DNA of 64,000 nt from Planococcus ruber. Lineage in GTDB: Bacteria; Bacillota; Bacilli; Bacillales_A; Planococcaceae. Location: the NCBI RefSeq assembly GCF_022819085.1, contig NZ_JALHAG010000004.1, forward strand, positions 186,001 through 250,000, in the 5' to 3' direction. Shown one piece after another: positions 19,022-28,134 of this stretch. The number at the start of each line of letters is the position of its first letter. Position 1 is the first letter of the stretch. A program made the translations under genes and the position numbers. The notes beneath the pieces were generated by a model, which worked only from the letters and a program-made list of their open reading frames with translations, was not told the origin of the DNA and did not search any database.

Positions 19022-19411
19022 ATGGTTCGTATTTTAATTTTAATTATCTTTGCGGCAATTGTTTTTGCATTAGCTTATACCTTATTCAAAGCAATCCCGA
19101 TGAAAAAGAAAATGACGATTTTAGTAGGAGCGGTGACAGCGGCAGCAATCGGATTGATAATGCAAAATTACATGCCATTTTATATGTCGCTGCTTGCGAT
19201 AGTGGCAATTTCTTTGATGGCGTCATTAATTTATATGAAGCAGTTAGAAAAAGCGCAATTGGAGAAGGTCAAACAGTCTGAAGAACGCCGGGCAGCTCGC
19301 CAGAAATTCCTTTCACGTCAAAGTAAAGTGAATTTGGTTAAGGATGATAATCAAGATCTTGCCAAAGCGTCTGGGATGGACAGCATGAATCCGAAGCGGA
19401 GGGAATCGTAA
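19022..19411 (+). CDS. Small membrane protein of the pilus operon, unknown function
   Basis: A 129-residue protein with an N-terminal hydrophobic helix (2-24), further hydrophobic segments at about 32-46 and 52-70, and a charged C-terminal tail rich in Lys, Arg and Glu (about 72-129), which probably forms a cytoplasmic coil. I do not recognise a family. It is the first gene of the plus-strand pilus operon and ends one base before the VanW-like gene, so it is likely an assembly accessory. AGGAGG precedes the ATG. Confidence 0.7.
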   Translation: MVRILILIIFAAIVFALAYTLFKAIPMKKKMTILVGAVTAAAIGLIMQNYMPFYMSLLAIVAISLMASLIYMKQLEKAQLEKVKQSEERRAARQKFLSRQSKVNLVKDDNQDLAKASGMDSMNPKRRES

Positions 19412-19412
19412 G

Positions 19413-20900
19413 ATGGACAATAAAGTTTTTGGGACTACATTTTTAGCGATTATCCTTTCAGCCTTTTTATTCTTCGGCGTTGCAAATGCAGGGGCTTTGG
19501 CTGTAGATAAATGGTTTTTTCCAGTCGAAAAATTTGGCGACAATACGTATATCGGTGCAACGGATGTTTCAAATATGGAAGTTACTGAAGCCAAACAACT
19601 ATTTGCTGGCCGAGTGGAATCCTGGAAACAGTCCGCTCAGCTCATTGTCACGTACCAAGATGCAACAGCCAACTATCCATTGGATAATGCAGAGATCCTA
19701 TTGGACGAAACAGTCCAACGTGCTCAAAGCAGTTCGCAAAACAATTTCGTGTTCGAATTATCGGATGCTACGACACAAACTTTTTTGGCGGAGCAGTTTC
19801 CTTCTGCAGTATTTTCCAATGAAGAAATTCAAAGCGTGACGGCTAAATTAGAAGAAAGCCTCCATAACGGACAAGCAGAAACCCGCATCACGATCAGTGA
19901 TGACAATTTAAGTGTCGAACGCGAAGTCGTTTCTTCCGTTTCGTTCAACCATAATTTAAAAAGCAAAGGCGCACAGGCAGCATTGGCTGCGTTGAACGGT
20001 TTCCAAATTGCGCCGAATGCCCAGTTCTCGCTTATTGGCTTCTTAGATGAACAAGACCTCCAGCAAGTTTCGGACGAGGAGCTGACAGAAATTGCTTCGG
20101 CGATTTATAGAGTGGTGCTGCAATCAAATTTCATTATTGATGAACGGAGCATCGGTACGAAAACGCCTGCTGCTATTCCTTTAGGCCAGGAAGCGGCAAT
20201 CAATCGAGCATTAAATGTCGATTTTGTATTTACGAATCCGAATGACAGCAGTTTTATCTTGAATATCGGAACAAACGGAGCGGCAATAGAAGCTTCAATG
20301 ACCGGGTTGCCGTTTGTCTACTCGTATTCCGTTCAGATTGGTGAACAAGAAGAAGTAAAACCTCGTTTAATCAAACAATATAGTGCGTTCGTGTCGAATG
20401 GATCTACGGTGAAAGAACCTGGAGCGGATGGAGTCCGCTTGAATGTCAGCCGTTTGATTTTAGCTCAAGGAGAAGAGCTTGAAATTGAACCGATTTCAAC
20501 CGATTTCTATCCGCCAACACACCGGATTGAAGTCTATCCTTTAACTTCAACAGAAGTGGTTCCAGAAGGTGGAGAAATTATAGATCCAGCTACTGGCGAA
20601 GTCACTACTCCAGGAAGCACTGATTCGACTCCAGGCGATACAGTAGATCCTTCTACAGGAACGGATGGAACGGGTTCATCTTCAGGGGATACAGGAATTG
20701 ATGGATCCGGCTCTTCAACAGATGGCAGCCAAACTGGCGGCAATGGTGCGGCCAGTGGTTCTGAAAATAACAATAGTGGAACTGGGAACACGGGCAACAG
20801 TAATAACGCTGGTGGTTCAGAAAACAATAACTCGACTGGGGCGGGCAATAACGGCTCCGCACCAACTTACGATAAAGGCGGAAATATCATTAATCCTTAA
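19413..20900 (+). CDS. VanW/PG-binding-like secreted protein of the pilus operon
   Basis: A 495-residue protein with a signal or anchor helix (about 7-30), then an extracytoplasmic body with two repeated segments typical of the PG_binding_4/VanW arrangement in Gram-positive bacteria (N-A-Q-F-S-L-I-G-F near residue 200). It ends in a low-complexity Ser/Gly/Asn/Thr-rich tail (about 390-495). VanW-like proteins are often found beside Gram-positive type IV pilus genes. A role in letting the pilus pass or anchor in the wall is inferred. Similarity to VanW is moderate, so the family name is provisional. Confidence 0.65.
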   Translation: MDNKVFGTTFLAIILSAFLFFGVANAGALAVDKWFFPVEKFGDNTYIGATDVSNMEVTEAKQLFAGRVESWKQSAQLIVTYQDATANYPLDNAEILLDETVQRAQSSSQNNFVFELSDATTQTFLAEQFPSAVFSNEEIQSVTAKLEESLHNGQAETRITISDDNLSVEREVVSSVSFNHNLKSKGAQAALAALNGFQIAPNAQFSLIGFLDEQDLQQVSDEELTEIASAIYRVVLQSNFIIDERSIGTKTPAAIPLGQEAAINRALNVDFVFTNPNDSSFILNIGTNGAAIEASMTGLPFVYSYSVQIGEQEEVKPRLIKQYSAFVSNGSTVKEPGADGVRLNVSRLILAQGEELEIEPISTDFYPPTHRIEVYPLTSTEVVPEGGEIIDPATGEVTTPGSTDSTPGDTVDPSTGTDGTGSSSGDTGIDGSGSSTDGSQTGGNGAASGSENNNSGTGNTGNSNNAGGSENNNSTGAGNNGSAPTYDKGGNIINP

Positions 20901-20921
20901 TAGCTTTGAGGGGGAGTAGAC

Positions 20922-22580
20922 TTGGCAATCGTACGCAAAAGGCTAGGCGATATTTTAATTGAGCAAGGCTTGCTCACAGACGAAGATTTAAAAGAAACGT
21001 TAAAAGCAAAATCGGCTGACCAGAAATTAGGGGATGCTTTACTGCAGCGCGGTCTAGTAACCGAACAGCAATTGATCGAAACGCTCGAAGTTCAGCTCGG
21101 CATTCCGCACGTCACTTTGTTCCGCTATCCATTTGATCCAAATCTTTTCAATGTAGTGCCAAAGGAATTCGCAAAGCGCAATTTACTGGTGCCTTTAAAA
21201 ACTGAAGGCGATAAATTATTTGTCGCGATGACAGATCCGATGGATTTTATTACAATCGACGATCTTCGCTTGACGACCGGCTTCCAAATTGAGCCGGCCA
21301 TCGCTTCGAAAGATGATATCTTGAAGACAATTGCGAAATACTACGATGAAGAGTCGTACGATGAAATGCTTGGAGAAATGCCGCAAGTTACCCAGCAGCA
21401 ACAAGAAGAACTAAGCGATCTGGATGCGCCGATTGTCCGGTTAGTAAACCAAATTCTTTCCAGCGCAGTGGCACAAAAAGCAAGTGATATCCATTTTGAT
21501 CCGCAGGAAAGCCGGATTTTGGTCCGCTACCGCATTGACGGGGCGCTTCGTACGGTTCGGACATTGCCGAAACAGATGCAGGGAATGATTACTGCCCGCA
21601 TCAAAATCTTAGCCAATCTGGATATTACAGAAAGCCGCATTCCGCAAGATGGACGGATCAAGTCGACTGTCGACTTCCGTCCGATCGATTTACGTGTTTC
21701 ATCTCTGCCCACAGTTTACGGCGAAAAAGTGGTTATGCGGATTTTGGATTTGAGCAATAATTTGACCGATATCTCGAAGCTTGGATTTAATGAAACGAAT
21801 ATGGAACGCTTTATGCAGGCGATCGAAAAGCCGAACGGCATCATTTTAATTTCTGGTCCGACCGGGTCAGGTAAATCTTCTACGCTTTATGCCGCATTGA
21901 ATAAATTAAATGCAGAAGAAGTGAACATCATTACCGTTGAAGATCCGGTTGAGTATCAATTGGAAGGCATTAACCAGATTCAAGTGAATACGAATGTCGG
22001 TTTGACTTTTGCCGCTGGGCTCCGCTCGATTCTTCGCCAAGATCCGGATATCGTCATGGTAGGAGAAATCCGGGATAAAGAAACAGCGGATATTTCGATC
22101 CGGGCTTCTTTGACCGGTCACTTAGTTTTAAGCACAATCCATACGAACGATTCAATCGCCTCCATTTCACGTTTGATGGATATGGGTGTAGAGCCGTTCT
22201 TAGTGACGGCTTCCTTAAATGCCGTTGTGGCCCAGCGTTTGATTCGGCGCGTTTGCCGCGACTGCCGCGAAATCCAGCCGGCGACTATGCGTGAAAAAGA
22301 AATTTTTGAAAAACGCGGATTCGACATCGATATCATTGCTCGTGGCCGAGGTTGTTCCCAGTGCAATATGACTGGATATCGCGGACGGATGGCGATTCAC
22401 GAAGTACTAGTTGTGGACGAAGCCATTAAAGACGTGATTAACAGAGGCGGTACGGCAGCTGAAATCCGGGAAATTGCCAATAAAAACAAAACGATCTTTT
22501 TGATCGACGATGGCTTAATGAAAGTAAAGGAGGGCATGACAACGACAGAGGAAGTAATGCGCGTTGCCATGATTGACTAA
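20922..22580 (+). CDS. pilB: Type IV pilus assembly ATPase PilB with MshEN-type N-terminus
   Basis: The hexameric motor that powers pilus extension. Walker A GPTGSGKSS is at 312-320, followed by the Asp box (TVEDPVEYQLEGINQIQVN region), Walker B (DPDIVMVGEIRD) and His box. A zinc-type CxxC pair lies near the C-terminus (CRDC and CSQC). Residues 7-30 (RLGDILIEQGLLTDEDL...) and 35-58 (KLGDALLQRGLVTEQQL...) each match the MshEN c-di-GMP-binding pattern except for one end residue. The start is TTG at 20922 after GAGGGGGA. It is followed 2 bases later by pilT. The 552-residue length is normal. Confidence 0.96.
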   Translation: MAIVRKRLGDILIEQGLLTDEDLKETLKAKSADQKLGDALLQRGLVTEQQLIETLEVQLGIPHVTLFRYPFDPNLFNVVPKEFAKRNLLVPLKTEGDKLFVAMTDPMDFITIDDLRLTTGFQIEPAIASKDDILKTIAKYYDEESYDEMLGEMPQVTQQQQEELSDLDAPIVRLVNQILSSAVAQKASDIHFDPQESRILVRYRIDGALRTVRTLPKQMQGMITARIKILANLDITESRIPQDGRIKSTVDFRPIDLRVSSLPTVYGEKVVMRILDLSNNLTDISKLGFNETNMERFMQAIEKPNGIILISGPTGSGKSSTLYAALNKLNAEEVNIITVEDPVEYQLEGINQIQVNTNVGLTFAAGLRSILRQDPDIVMVGEIRDKETADISIRASLTGHLVLSTIHTNDSIASISRLMDMGVEPFLVTASLNAVVAQRLIRRVCRDCREIQPATMREKEIFEKRGFDIDIIARGRGCSQCNMTGYRGRMAIHEVLVVDEAIKDVINRGGTAAEIREIANKNKTIFLIDDGLMKVKEGMTTTEEVMRVAMID

Positions 22581-22582
22581 TT

Positions 22583-23623
22583 ATGCCAAATGACTATATT
22601 AATAAAGTATTAACTGCTGCCCAGGAAAAAAATGTATCGGATATTCACATCACAGTCGGAATTCCGCCAGTCTTTCGGATGCACGGAACGCTTCAACGCT
22701 TCGGAGACGAAAGCATCACACCGGAACTTTCTAGAGAAATCGGCAAAGCATTAATTCCTGAAAAGTTATGGGACGTTTTTCTTGATAAAGGGGAAATGGA
22801 CTATTCCTACTCGTTGCCTGGCGTTGCCAGATTCCGGGTTAATTCCTTCCAGCAGCGTGGTTCGATTTCGCATGCGTTCCGGATGATTCCGACCGGCATT
22901 CCGACAATTGAAGATTTGAATATGCCGCCGACCTTAAAAAATTTGGCTGAAATCAACCAAGGGTTGATTTTGGTGACAGGGCCTACGGGATCTGGCAAGT
23001 CGACGACGCTCGCAGCCATGATTCGCCATATCAATGAAAAAATGAATAAGCACATCATAACGCTGGAAGACCCGATAGAATATTTGCATCAGCACGGGAC
23101 GTCAATCATTGACCAACGGGAAGTCGGTTTTGACACAGGCAGTTTTGCAAATGGTTTGCGGGCGGCATTGCGCCAGGATCCAGACGTCATTTTAGTTGGC
23201 GAGATGCGTGATCTTGAAACTATTTCAACAGCGATCACTGCTGCCGAAACGGGCCACTTGGTCATGGCGACACTCCACACGTCGAGTGCCGCGTCAACAA
23301 TTGAACGGATTATCGACGTCTTTCCGCCGGAACAGCAATCCCAAGTGCGCACTCAGCTAGGCGGGGTGTTAAAAGCGGTCATTGCACAGCGTTTGCTGCC
23401 GACTGCGGATAACAAAGGACGCGTCGCCGCAACGGAGATTATGATTAATAATACGGCCATTGCCAATTTGATCCGCACGGAAAAAGTGCACCAAATTCCG
23501 AATGTGATCTTGACGAACCGTTCTGCCGGCATGCATATGATGCTGACCACGATTCAAAACTTGCTTTCGCAAGGGAAAATTTCCCGTCAGACAGCTCAGC
23601 CTTTCCTGGAAGGGGAGGAATAG
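22583..23623 (+). CDS. pilT: Type IV pilus retraction ATPase PilT
   Basis: The motor that disassembles pili and drives twitching motility. It has 346 residues with Walker A GPTGSGKST, Walker B DPDVILVGEMRD and the His box TAAETGHLVMATLHTSSA. The AIRNLIRE-type C-terminal motif is replaced here by AIANLIRTEKVHQ, which is close. Presence of PilT next to PilB implies retractile pili rather than a ComG-type pseudopilus. It starts 2 bases after pilB and ends 3 bases before pilC. Confidence 0.96.
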   Translation: MPNDYINKVLTAAQEKNVSDIHITVGIPPVFRMHGTLQRFGDESITPELSREIGKALIPEKLWDVFLDKGEMDYSYSLPGVARFRVNSFQQRGSISHAFRMIPTGIPTIEDLNMPPTLKNLAEINQGLILVTGPTGSGKSTTLAAMIRHINEKMNKHIITLEDPIEYLHQHGTSIIDQREVGFDTGSFANGLRAALRQDPDVILVGEMRDLETISTAITAAETGHLVMATLHTSSAASTIERIIDVFPPEQQSQVRTQLGGVLKAVIAQRLLPTADNKGRVAATEIMINNTAIANLIRTEKVHQIPNVILTNRSAGMHMMLTTIQNLLSQGKISRQTAQPFLEGEE

Positions 23624-23626
23624 AGG

Positions 23627-24838
23627 ATGGCACGTTTTAAATATGAAGGCCGTGACCGGAAGAAAATCCGTTCTGGGGTTGTAGTAGCTGCTAGCCGGCG
23701 TGACGCAGTCGAGCGGTTGCGTGACGAAGGCATCAAAGTGATCGATATCCGGGAAGTCCAAGCGACCGCCCTTCAAAAAGATGTTGTGATCGGCAATCCA
23801 GTAAAACGGGACCAGTTTATTATGTTTCTTCGCCAGTTCTCGACGTTGATGAGAGCGGGCGTAACGATTGTTGATGCCGTTCGCATCCTTTCAAAGCAAG
23901 TCGATTCCAAACCGCTGCGGAAAACATTAGTGGAAGTGGATGAAGAGCTTCGAAAAGGGAATACGCTATCAGATTCTTTGGCAAAATATCCAAAGATTTT
24001 TGAACCGCTGACGATCAATTTGGTTCGAGCAGGGGAGATGTCAGGTAACATCGATGAATCTCTTGACCGTCTGGCCACTCATTACGATAAAGCCTACCAA
24101 ACAAGGCAAAAGGTAATTTCTGCTATGACGTATCCTGCAGTTGTAGGATTCTTGGCAATAGGTGTCGTAATCTTCCTCCTATCTTCAATCGTACCAATGT
24201 TTGTCGATATGTTTGCGAGTTTTGGCGGCGAATTGCCATGGATTACGCAATTCGTTATGACAGCCAGTGACTTCGTCATCGGCTATTGGTATATTCTCGT
24301 GCTGGCTGTAGTCTTGATCATCGCTACATATTGGCTGATGAGAAAGAGCGAAGCAGGAAATATGCTTTTAGATAAAGCAGTTTTGCGAGTGCCCATTTTC
24401 GGCAACATCATGAAAAAATCTGCTTTAGCGAGACTCACGAGAACGTTGAGCTCCTTATTCTCCAGTTCTGTGCCGATCCTTCAAGCGATGACGATGACTG
24501 AAAAAGTTGTAGGAAATGCGGTCATGTCGAAAGTGCTCTTGTCCGCGAGAGACTCGCTTGAGCGGGGCGGCTCTTTAACAGAGCCTATGAAGAATCACTG
24601 GGCGTTTCCGCCACTGATTCCTCATATGATTTCAATCGGAGAACAAACAGGTTCACTCGATCATATGCTTGAAAAAGTGGCTGAGTTTTATGAGAAAGAA
24701 GTGGAGCAGGAAACGGACCGGTTAAAAGCATTGATCGAACCGTTAATGATTGTCTTCCTGGCATTGCTTGTCGGGACTATAGTCCTTGCTATTATGATGC
24801 CGATGTTTGGTATGTTTGAAAACATAGACAATATGTAG
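23627..24838 (+). CDS. pilC: Type IV pilus inner-membrane platform protein PilC
   Basis: A polytopic membrane protein of 403 residues with two GspF domains (about 70-190 and 270-395), each followed by hydrophobic helices. FLRQFSTLMRAGVTIVDAVRIL is split across the first domain and represents its signature. It couples PilB/PilT motion to pilin insertion or extraction. It is preceded by GGGGAGGAA with the ATG at 23627, and is the last gene before the separately promoted major pilin. Confidence 0.95.
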   Translation: MARFKYEGRDRKKIRSGVVVAASRRDAVERLRDEGIKVIDIREVQATALQKDVVIGNPVKRDQFIMFLRQFSTLMRAGVTIVDAVRILSKQVDSKPLRKTLVEVDEELRKGNTLSDSLAKYPKIFEPLTINLVRAGEMSGNIDESLDRLATHYDKAYQTRQKVISAMTYPAVVGFLAIGVVIFLLSSIVPMFVDMFASFGGELPWITQFVMTASDFVIGYWYILVLAVVLIIATYWLMRKSEAGNMLLDKAVLRVPIFGNIMKKSALARLTRTLSSLFSSSVPILQAMTMTEKVVGNAVMSKVLLSARDSLERGGSLTEPMKNHWAFPPLIPHMISIGEQTGSLDHMLEKVAEFYEKEVEQETDRLKALIEPLMIVFLALLVGTIVLAIMMPMFGMFENIDNM

Positions 24839-24892
24839 GGACAAAAGTTCTTTTTGAATGTAAATTTTTTATAAATTTTTATGATTTTACTA

Positions 24893-24920
24893 TTGTGTAT
24901 TTTAGTTCTATTGATATAAT
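24893..24920 (+). promoter_or_regulatory. Promoter of the major pilin gene
   Basis: A perfect -10 box TATAAT (24915-24920) is preceded by TTGTGT (24893-24898) with a 16-bp spacer, inside the AT-rich 134-bp gap between pilC and the pilin. This suggests that the pilin is expressed separately and at a higher level than the assembly genes. Confidence 0.65.
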
Positions 24921-24972
24921 AAGATTGTGCTTGAGAAAGTGCTAAAATAACCATGTATGGGGGCAAACGCCG

Positions 24973-25431
24973 ATGAAAAAATTCATCCAAAACAAATTAA
25001 AAGATCAAAAAGGTTTGACGTTAATCGAGCTTTTAGCAGTAATCGTAATTATCGCTATTATTGCTGCAATTGCGATTCCGGCAATTGGTAATATCATTGA
25101 AAATAGTCGTGTAGGAGCAGTTAAGTCTGATGCTATTAATGTATTAAGTGCAGCAACTTTATATGAAACAGATGGTAATAAAGCTGGAACGGACGGAACG
25201 GTAACAGTTACAGCATTAAAAACTGCTGGTTATTTAGATGATTTAGGAGAAATACCTGGTGCAGCTACAGTTCATATTGCTAATAAAACAATTAGCGGAA
25301 CAGCAAATGTTACTGGTGCAAAAGTTGAATTTAAAACTGCTAATAAAGCAACTATAAATAGTATGCCTAATAATCAAAGTGGTACTTTTACTCCAACAAG
25401 TGGGACAGGAACTATTGAAGTAACTCGTTAA
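24973..25431 (+). CDS. Major type IV pilin (prepilin)
   Basis: A 152-residue type IVa prepilin: a basic 14-residue leader ending in Gly (KLKDQKG), then LTLIELLAVIVIIAIIAAIAIPAIGNIIE with Glu at mature position 5. The C-terminal domain is small, Thr/Ala/Gly-rich and has no cysteines. The GGGGGCAAACG ribosome region is weak. The coding sequence is markedly AT-rich and uses A/T-ending codons, unlike pilC and pilM on either side, which could reflect high expression or exchange of the pilin cassette. It lies between pilC and pilM and has its own promoter. Confidence 0.92.
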   Translation: MKKFIQNKLKDQKGLTLIELLAVIVIIAIIAAIAIPAIGNIIENSRVGAVKSDAINVLSAATLYETDGNKAGTDGTVTVTALKTAGYLDDLGEIPGAATVHIANKTISGTANVTGAKVEFKTANKATINSMPNNQSGTFTPTSGTGTIEVTR

Positions 25432-25469
25432 TTTGAAGATGATTATTAAAGAATTTAGGAGCTGAAAAA

Positions 25470-26408
25470 ATGGCCTTATCGTTTTTATCGAGAAAAGCTC
25501 GAGTCGCAACCATTACTATAGAAGAAGACGCAATCCGGCATGTGGATATCAAGTCGGCTTCGCCGCTAGAGTTGAGCTGTGCGGAAGAGATGGATCTTCC
25601 GCAAGGTATCATCGAAGACGGCAAAATTGTGGATAGCGATGCGCTCGAATCGATTCTCGATAAGGCTGTTGATCAGTGGGGTCTCTCTAAGAAGTCAGTC
25701 CGATTCCTCGCCCCTGACGAATTCGTTATTATCCGCAAAGTGAATTACCCCGAAGATATTGAAGCCGATGAATTGAAAGGCCACTTTTTCATTGAAATCG
25801 GCTCTACGCTTTACCTTCCGTTCGAAGATCCTGTATTCGATGTTGTGCCTTATGAATCGGATTCGGAAGAACCGGAAGCAATCATCATTGCCTCAAAAGA
25901 ATCGGTGATTTCCGATTATGAACGCGTATTTGACCGGGCAAAACTTGATCCGGTTGTAGCGGATATTACGCCGCTTGCCTTATACCGCCTTGGGTTTTTG
26001 CAACATGATTTCCAGAAAGACGAGCACATCATGTTAATCGATATCCAGTCGACAAAAATGACCGTCTCGATTTTCCATGAACATTATCCGTTATTCATGC
26101 GTCCCGTGGAATTTGATGCATTCGGCGGTTTAGTTTTGGATACTGAAACAATCACGTCTATCATTGAAACCGAATCCGAAAAGTTAGCTAATTTTTATCG
26201 CTACAACATGAACGGCGGAGAAGCCGGCATTACGCATATCGTCTGCAACGGGGAGTTTGAAGACTGGTTTACGTTCCAGTCTCGCCTCGAAGAGCGGTTT
26301 GCGGTGCCTGTTACGCCGCTCGTCATTGATCCTATTCCGTCCGATCAGTTGAAAAGTGTACCTGTACGCTTCAATCGTGCGATCGGTCTCGCATTGAAAG
26401 AGGTGTAA
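25470..26408 (+). CDS. pilM: Type IV pilus assembly protein PilM
   Basis: A 312-residue actin-like (FtsA-fold) cytoplasmic protein that binds the N-terminus of PilN at the inner membrane. It begins with FLSRKARVATITIEEDAIRHVDI, followed by LIDIQSTKMTVSIFHEHYPL, which corresponds to the second ATPase phosphate loop. It is followed 2 bases later by pilN; AGGAGC precedes the ATG. Family assignment rests on order and overall pattern since PilM is weakly conserved in Gram-positives. Confidence 0.88.
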   Translation: MALSFLSRKARVATITIEEDAIRHVDIKSASPLELSCAEEMDLPQGIIEDGKIVDSDALESILDKAVDQWGLSKKSVRFLAPDEFVIIRKVNYPEDIEADELKGHFFIEIGSTLYLPFEDPVFDVVPYESDSEEPEAIIIASKESVISDYERVFDRAKLDPVVADITPLALYRLGFLQHDFQKDEHIMLIDIQSTKMTVSIFHEHYPLFMRPVEFDAFGGLVLDTETITSIIETESEKLANFYRYNMNGGEAGITHIVCNGEFEDWFTFQSRLEERFAVPVTPLVIDPIPSDQLKSVPVRFNRAIGLALKEV

Positions 26409-26410
26409 GC

Positions 26411-27175
26411 ATGCTGGTTGATATCAATTTATTGCCGCAAAAGGAACGGGACCGTCCCGCTTTCCTGATTGCGGCACTTTCGATTTTATTGGTAGCTGTC
26501 ATTATCTGGGCGGTTCTCTTTTTCATGGCTCGCGCTAATACAGCTGAACAATCCGATTATTTGGCACAAAGCGAACAAATTGCAGCGGAGCAAGCGATTT
26601 TGCGTGCGGATATCGAGCAGACTTCAGGTTTGAATGAAGAACAGCAATTGCAGGCAACCGTCGATTGGGCGGTTAACTATCAATACGATACCGTTCCGTT
26701 ATTGGATGAACTGGTGTCGATCTTGCCTGAACGCGGATTTTTCAATAGTTTTTCTTACATAGCACCTAACCAGGCGACGTTGACGTTGCAATTTGATACG
26801 ACGCGGGAAGCCGCTTATTATTTGACGCAATTAAAAGCATCTGACTTGATCGCTTCTGCGACCTTGGATTCTGTAGCGAATCAAGCCGTGGAAACGGCGG
26901 TAGTTGAAGGGGAAGAAGTCCCGGAAGATCCAATTCTTGAAAATCCGCGCTATTTGGCGATATATACAATCAGTTTTGTCGATGAGCGCATTCCGGCAGA
27001 AGGAACGGCAGAAGGCGAATTGGTGGACGGCGAAGTCGTTGCACCGCCGGCAGAAGAAGTTCCAACTGAGACAGCACCAGTAGAAGAAACGCCTGTAGAA
27101 GAGGCGCCAATAGAAGAAGCACCGGCAACTGACACAGATGCCGTTCCGGCTGAAACGGAGGGGGATTTGCGATGA
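26411..27175 (+). CDS. pilN: Type IV pilus assembly protein PilN with acidic Pro-rich tail
   Basis: A 254-residue bitopic protein. The short cytoplasmic start MLVDINLLPQKER contains the conserved INLLP motif that docks into PilM; a transmembrane helix follows (about 17-39), then a coiled-coil and ferredoxin-like extracytoplasmic domain. The last 60 or so residues form a low-complexity tail of repeated PVEE/APIEE/VPAE units, an extension not typical of Gram-negative PilN. It overlaps pilO by 4 bases. Confidence 0.9.
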   Translation: MLVDINLLPQKERDRPAFLIAALSILLVAVIIWAVLFFMARANTAEQSDYLAQSEQIAAEQAILRADIEQTSGLNEEQQLQATVDWAVNYQYDTVPLLDELVSILPERGFFNSFSYIAPNQATLTLQFDTTREAAYYLTQLKASDLIASATLDSVANQAVETAVVEGEEVPEDPILENPRYLAIYTISFVDERIPAEGTAEGELVDGEVVAPPAEEVPTETAPVEETPVEEAPIEEAPATDTDAVPAETEGDLR

Positions 27176-28134
27176 GCAGTTTGACTCGGAGACAAAAAGA
27201 AATGGGCCTTGTGGTCCTGGCTGTAGTATTCCTTCTCGCTTTAGCCGCTTATTCCTATTTTGGCATTTATATGCCTGCCCGCGACGCGAAACTGCAGGCT
27301 GAGCAATTATTGTCATCAGAACGTGAAGTGCTGATGGCGCTTGAGACGCAAGTAAAATCAAAGCCGGTCGGCGAAAAAATCAGCATCTCAGACTTGCAGC
27401 AAAAAGTTTCAGTGGAACCGTTGACGGATTTGATCCTGTTGCAAGTGGAACAAGCTGAATTGATTTCGGATACACTTGCTCTATCGATCGCATTTACGGA
27501 AGGGCCGCTTGAATTGCTGCAGCCGGTTGAAGGCGTCGAGAATATCCAGGAAGTGCTGACGACGGTGGAAATCGAAGCAGCGGATTACGGCAGCATCCTG
27601 CGTTTTATCCGTGAAATCGAAGCGATGGATCGCATCATGATCATCGATGCCATCGATTTTGGCGCGAACCCGGAAGTGACACAAGTTACGGAAGAAGAAG
27701 AGACGCTAACCGCATCACTCACTTTCTCGGCGTTTTACCGTCCGGATTTAATCGCTTTGCAAGATACGATGCCGAAAGTGGCGGTACCGGCTCCTGCTGG
27801 AAAAAGCAATCCATTGCCGCAAAATGACGGGACGGATTTAGAGCTGGAAACGACGGCGCCTGAAGCGGTCGAAGTGCCAGCTGCAGATTCAGTTCCTCCG
27901 GCAGACGCGGAAGAAGAAAGCACAGACGTTTCAAAAATTGATACACAAGACAGCTTCCAAGTGGCCGGCCTTTCTGAGCAGATTCATCAGATCAAGGCCG
28001 GCGACACGCTTTCTGCGATTTCCCTCGAATATTTCGGCGACGCCGATAAAGTAGCGGAACTGCAAGAAGCGAATGGACTGGACAGCACGCTGATTTTAAC
28101 GGGAAACCAATTAATCATTCCTGAACTTACATAA
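27172..28134 (+). CDS. pilO: PilO-like pilus protein fused to a C-terminal LysM domain
   Basis: A 320-residue bitopic protein: cytoplasmic start, transmembrane helix (about 11-31), coiled coil and PilO-like domain up to about residue 200, an acidic Pro/Ala/Glu linker (about 205-265), and a C-terminal LysM domain (about 271-319) with HQIKAGDTLSAISLEYFG and NQLIIPEL. LysM binds peptidoglycan, so this subunit could tie the inner-membrane PilM-N-O platform to the wall. It overlaps pilN by 4 bases. The fusion is clear since there is no stop or frame change between the parts. Confidence 0.88.
   Translation: MSSLTRRQKEMGLVVLAVVFLLALAAYSYFGIYMPARDAKLQAEQLLSSEREVLMALETQVKSKPVGEKISISDLQQKVSVEPLTDLILLQVEQAELISDTLALSIAFTEGPLELLQPVEGVENIQEVLTTVEIEAADYGSILRFIREIEAMDRIMIIDAIDFGANPEVTQVTEEEETLTASLTFSAFYRPDLIALQDTMPKVAVPAPAGKSNPLPQNDGTDLELETTAPEAVEVPAADSVPPADAEEESTDVSKIDTQDSFQVAGLSEQIHQIKAGDTLSAISLEYFGDADKVAELQEANGLDSTLILTGNQLIIPELT

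Noticed and set aside
20755-20845. Phase-variable repeat in the VanW-like gene tail
   Set aside because: Two similar Ser-Glu-Asn-rich segments occur, but nucleotide identity is imperfect and no slippage-prone short repeat is present.
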